Part shown: positions 4,927 to 5,794 of the stretch, in pieces
How the letters are laid out: the number at the start of each line of letters is the position of its first letter
Numbering within the stretch: the first letter of the stretch is position 1
Assembly: GCA_900552155.1 (NCBI GenBank)
Contig: URYU01000112.1
Span: 1-5,794, forward strand
DNA from: an uncultured Collinsella sp.
GTDB lineage: Bacteria > Actinomycetota > Coriobacteriia > Coriobacteriales > Coriobacteriaceae
Reading direction: 5' to 3'
DNA: 5,794 nucleotides
Position numbers and translations under genes: made by a program
The notes under the pieces: model-generated
Databases searched by the model: none
The model's input: only the letters and a program-made list of their open reading frames with translations
Told to the model about the DNA's origin: nothing

Positions 4927-5794
4927 ATGGGTGAGAACGTCATGAATACTGCCGCGACCGCCGCTGAGGAGGTCGTCCCCACCATAGAAATCGCTGCCCA
5001 CGCTGGCACCTGCTACGGCGTGCAGCGTGCGCTCGACATGGCGCTGGCCGCCGCGCCGCAGGCAGGGGAGAGCGCTCAGGTCCACACCCTGGGTCCGCTC
5101 ATCCATAACCCCATCGTGGTACGCGAGCTCGCCGAGGCAGGCGTGGGCCTGGCCGACACCTTGAACGACGCCGCGTCGGGCACTGTGATCATCCGCGCGC
5201 ACGGCGTGGTGCCGCAGGTCATTGACGCCGCTCGCGAACGCGGCCTTACCGTGGTCGATGCCACCTGCCCCTACGTGAAGAAGGTTCATGTGGCCGCCGA
5301 GCGCCTGGTGCGCGAGGGCTACCGTGTGATCGTCGTGGGCGAGCCGGGCCATCCCGAGGTCGAGGGCATTCTAGGCCACGCCGGCGATGACGCGCAGGTC
5401 GTGAGCTGCGCTGCCGATGCGGACGCGCTGTCGCTCAAAGGCAAGGTGGGCCTGGTTGTGCAGACCACCCAAACCGCGCAGAACCTGGCCGAGGTTGTGG
5501 CCTCCATCACCCCGCGCGTGCAGGAACTGCGCGTGATCAACACCATCTGCGCCGCCACGAGTGAGCGTCAACAGGCAGCCGCCACACTTGCCAACCGCTG
5601 CGACTGCATGGTCGTGGTGGGCGGCAAAAATTCGGGCAACACCCGTCGCCTGGCGCAGATTTGCGCAGACGCCTGCGAGCGCACGCACCACATCGAGGAA
5701 GCTTCCGATCTCGCGGCCGCATGGTTTGCCAGCGCGCGCCACATCGGCATCACCGCCGGAGCCTCCACCCCGCAAGAACACAACGAACGCGCCG
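4927..5794 (+). CDS. ispH: 4-hydroxy-3-methylbut-2-enyl diphosphate reductase (IspH/LytB), 3' partial
   Basis: IspH is the last enzyme of the MEP isoprenoid pathway, reducing HMBPP to IPP and DMAPP with a [4Fe-4S] cluster. The frame stays open to the window end, giving 289 residues with the C-terminus missing. The three cluster cysteines are in family context: AGTCYGVQRAL (Cys29), DATCPYVKKVH (Cys114) and NTICAATSERQ (Cys208). Substrate-site elements are present: IHNPIVV (His60), RAHGV (His92), GHPEVEG (His142, Glu144), QTTQT, NSGNTRRL and TAGASTP near the edge. Two starts are possible: ATG 4927, 2 bases after plsC, with only a weak AGG 8 bases ahead, and ATG 4942, preceded by GGTGAG at 6 bases. 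Both leave a 15-20-residue leader before the usual IspH start. I keep 4927. The first cysteine motif reads GTC where GFC or GYC is usual. The gene is the last in the visible run and is likely coupled to plsC. Confidence 0.95.
   Translation, partial: MGENVMNTAATAAEEVVPTIEIAAHAGTCYGVQRALDMALAAAPQAGESAQVHTLGPLIHNPIVVRELAEAGVGLADTLNDAASGTVIIRAHGVVPQVIDAARERGLTVVDATCPYVKKVHVAAERLVREGYRVIVVGEPGHPEVEGILGHAGDDAQVVSCAADADALSLKGKVGLVVQTTQTAQNLAEVVASITPRVQELRVINTICAATSERQQAAATLANRCDCMVVVGGKNSGNTRRLAQICADACERTHHIEEASDLAAAWFASARHIGITAGASTPQEHNERA

Noticed and set aside
1..5794. Mobile elements, CRISPR arrays, tRNA/rRNA genes, or a defence or biosynthetic system
   Set aside because: No transposase, repeat-spacer pattern, terminal inverted repeat or RNA gene signature is visible. 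Apart from the partial gene at the left edge, which I do not recognise, every substantial coding stretch is explained by a housekeeping gene.

Overview
The window is a GC-rich, gene-dense stretch of bacterial housekeeping chromosome, with every supported gene on the + strand. The gene set and order (M50 site-2 protease family, scpA, scpB, rluB, cmk, plsC, ispH), the G/C-rich third codon positions and the absence of any mobile element suggest a high-GC Gram-positive. A member of the Coriobacteriia such as Collinsella or a relative is my best guess. That placement is an inference from protein character and gene order, not from a database match.

Layout: bases 2-163 are the tail of an unidentified membrane protein. 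An M50/site-2-protease-family membrane protein follows at 173-856; its HExxH motif reads HASAH, so the catalytic glutamate is missing. An 84-base gap (857-940) holds a weak candidate promoter and a strong ribosome binding site. Then come scpA (941-1750) and scpB (1762-2481), the two non-SMC subunits of the bacterial condensin. rluB (2468-3439), a 23S rRNA pseudouridine synthase, overlaps the end of scpB by 14 bases. After a 66-base gap come cmk (3506-4192, cytidylate kinase), plsC (4196-4924, a 1-acylglycerol-3-phosphate acyltransferase-like protein with HX4E in place of HX4D) and ispH (4927 to the window end, incomplete).

The genes are packed tightly enough to be read as one or two transcription units: intergenic gaps are 9, 84, 11, -14, 66, 3 and 2 bases, and no terminator-like hairpin with a T tract is visible. 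The group combines chromosome condensation (ScpAB with SMC), ribosome maturation (RluB), CTP/dCTP precursor supply (Cmk), phospholipid synthesis (PlsC) and isoprenoid precursor synthesis (IspH, MEP pathway). All are growth-linked functions, and related orders are common in Firmicutes and Actinobacteria.

I do not see a previously undescribed multi-gene system here. The points most worth a second look are the HASAH site of the M50 protein, the HX4E site of the acyltransferase, and stop-codon use: six of seven visible genes end in TAG and none in TGA, which is unusual for GC-rich DNA.
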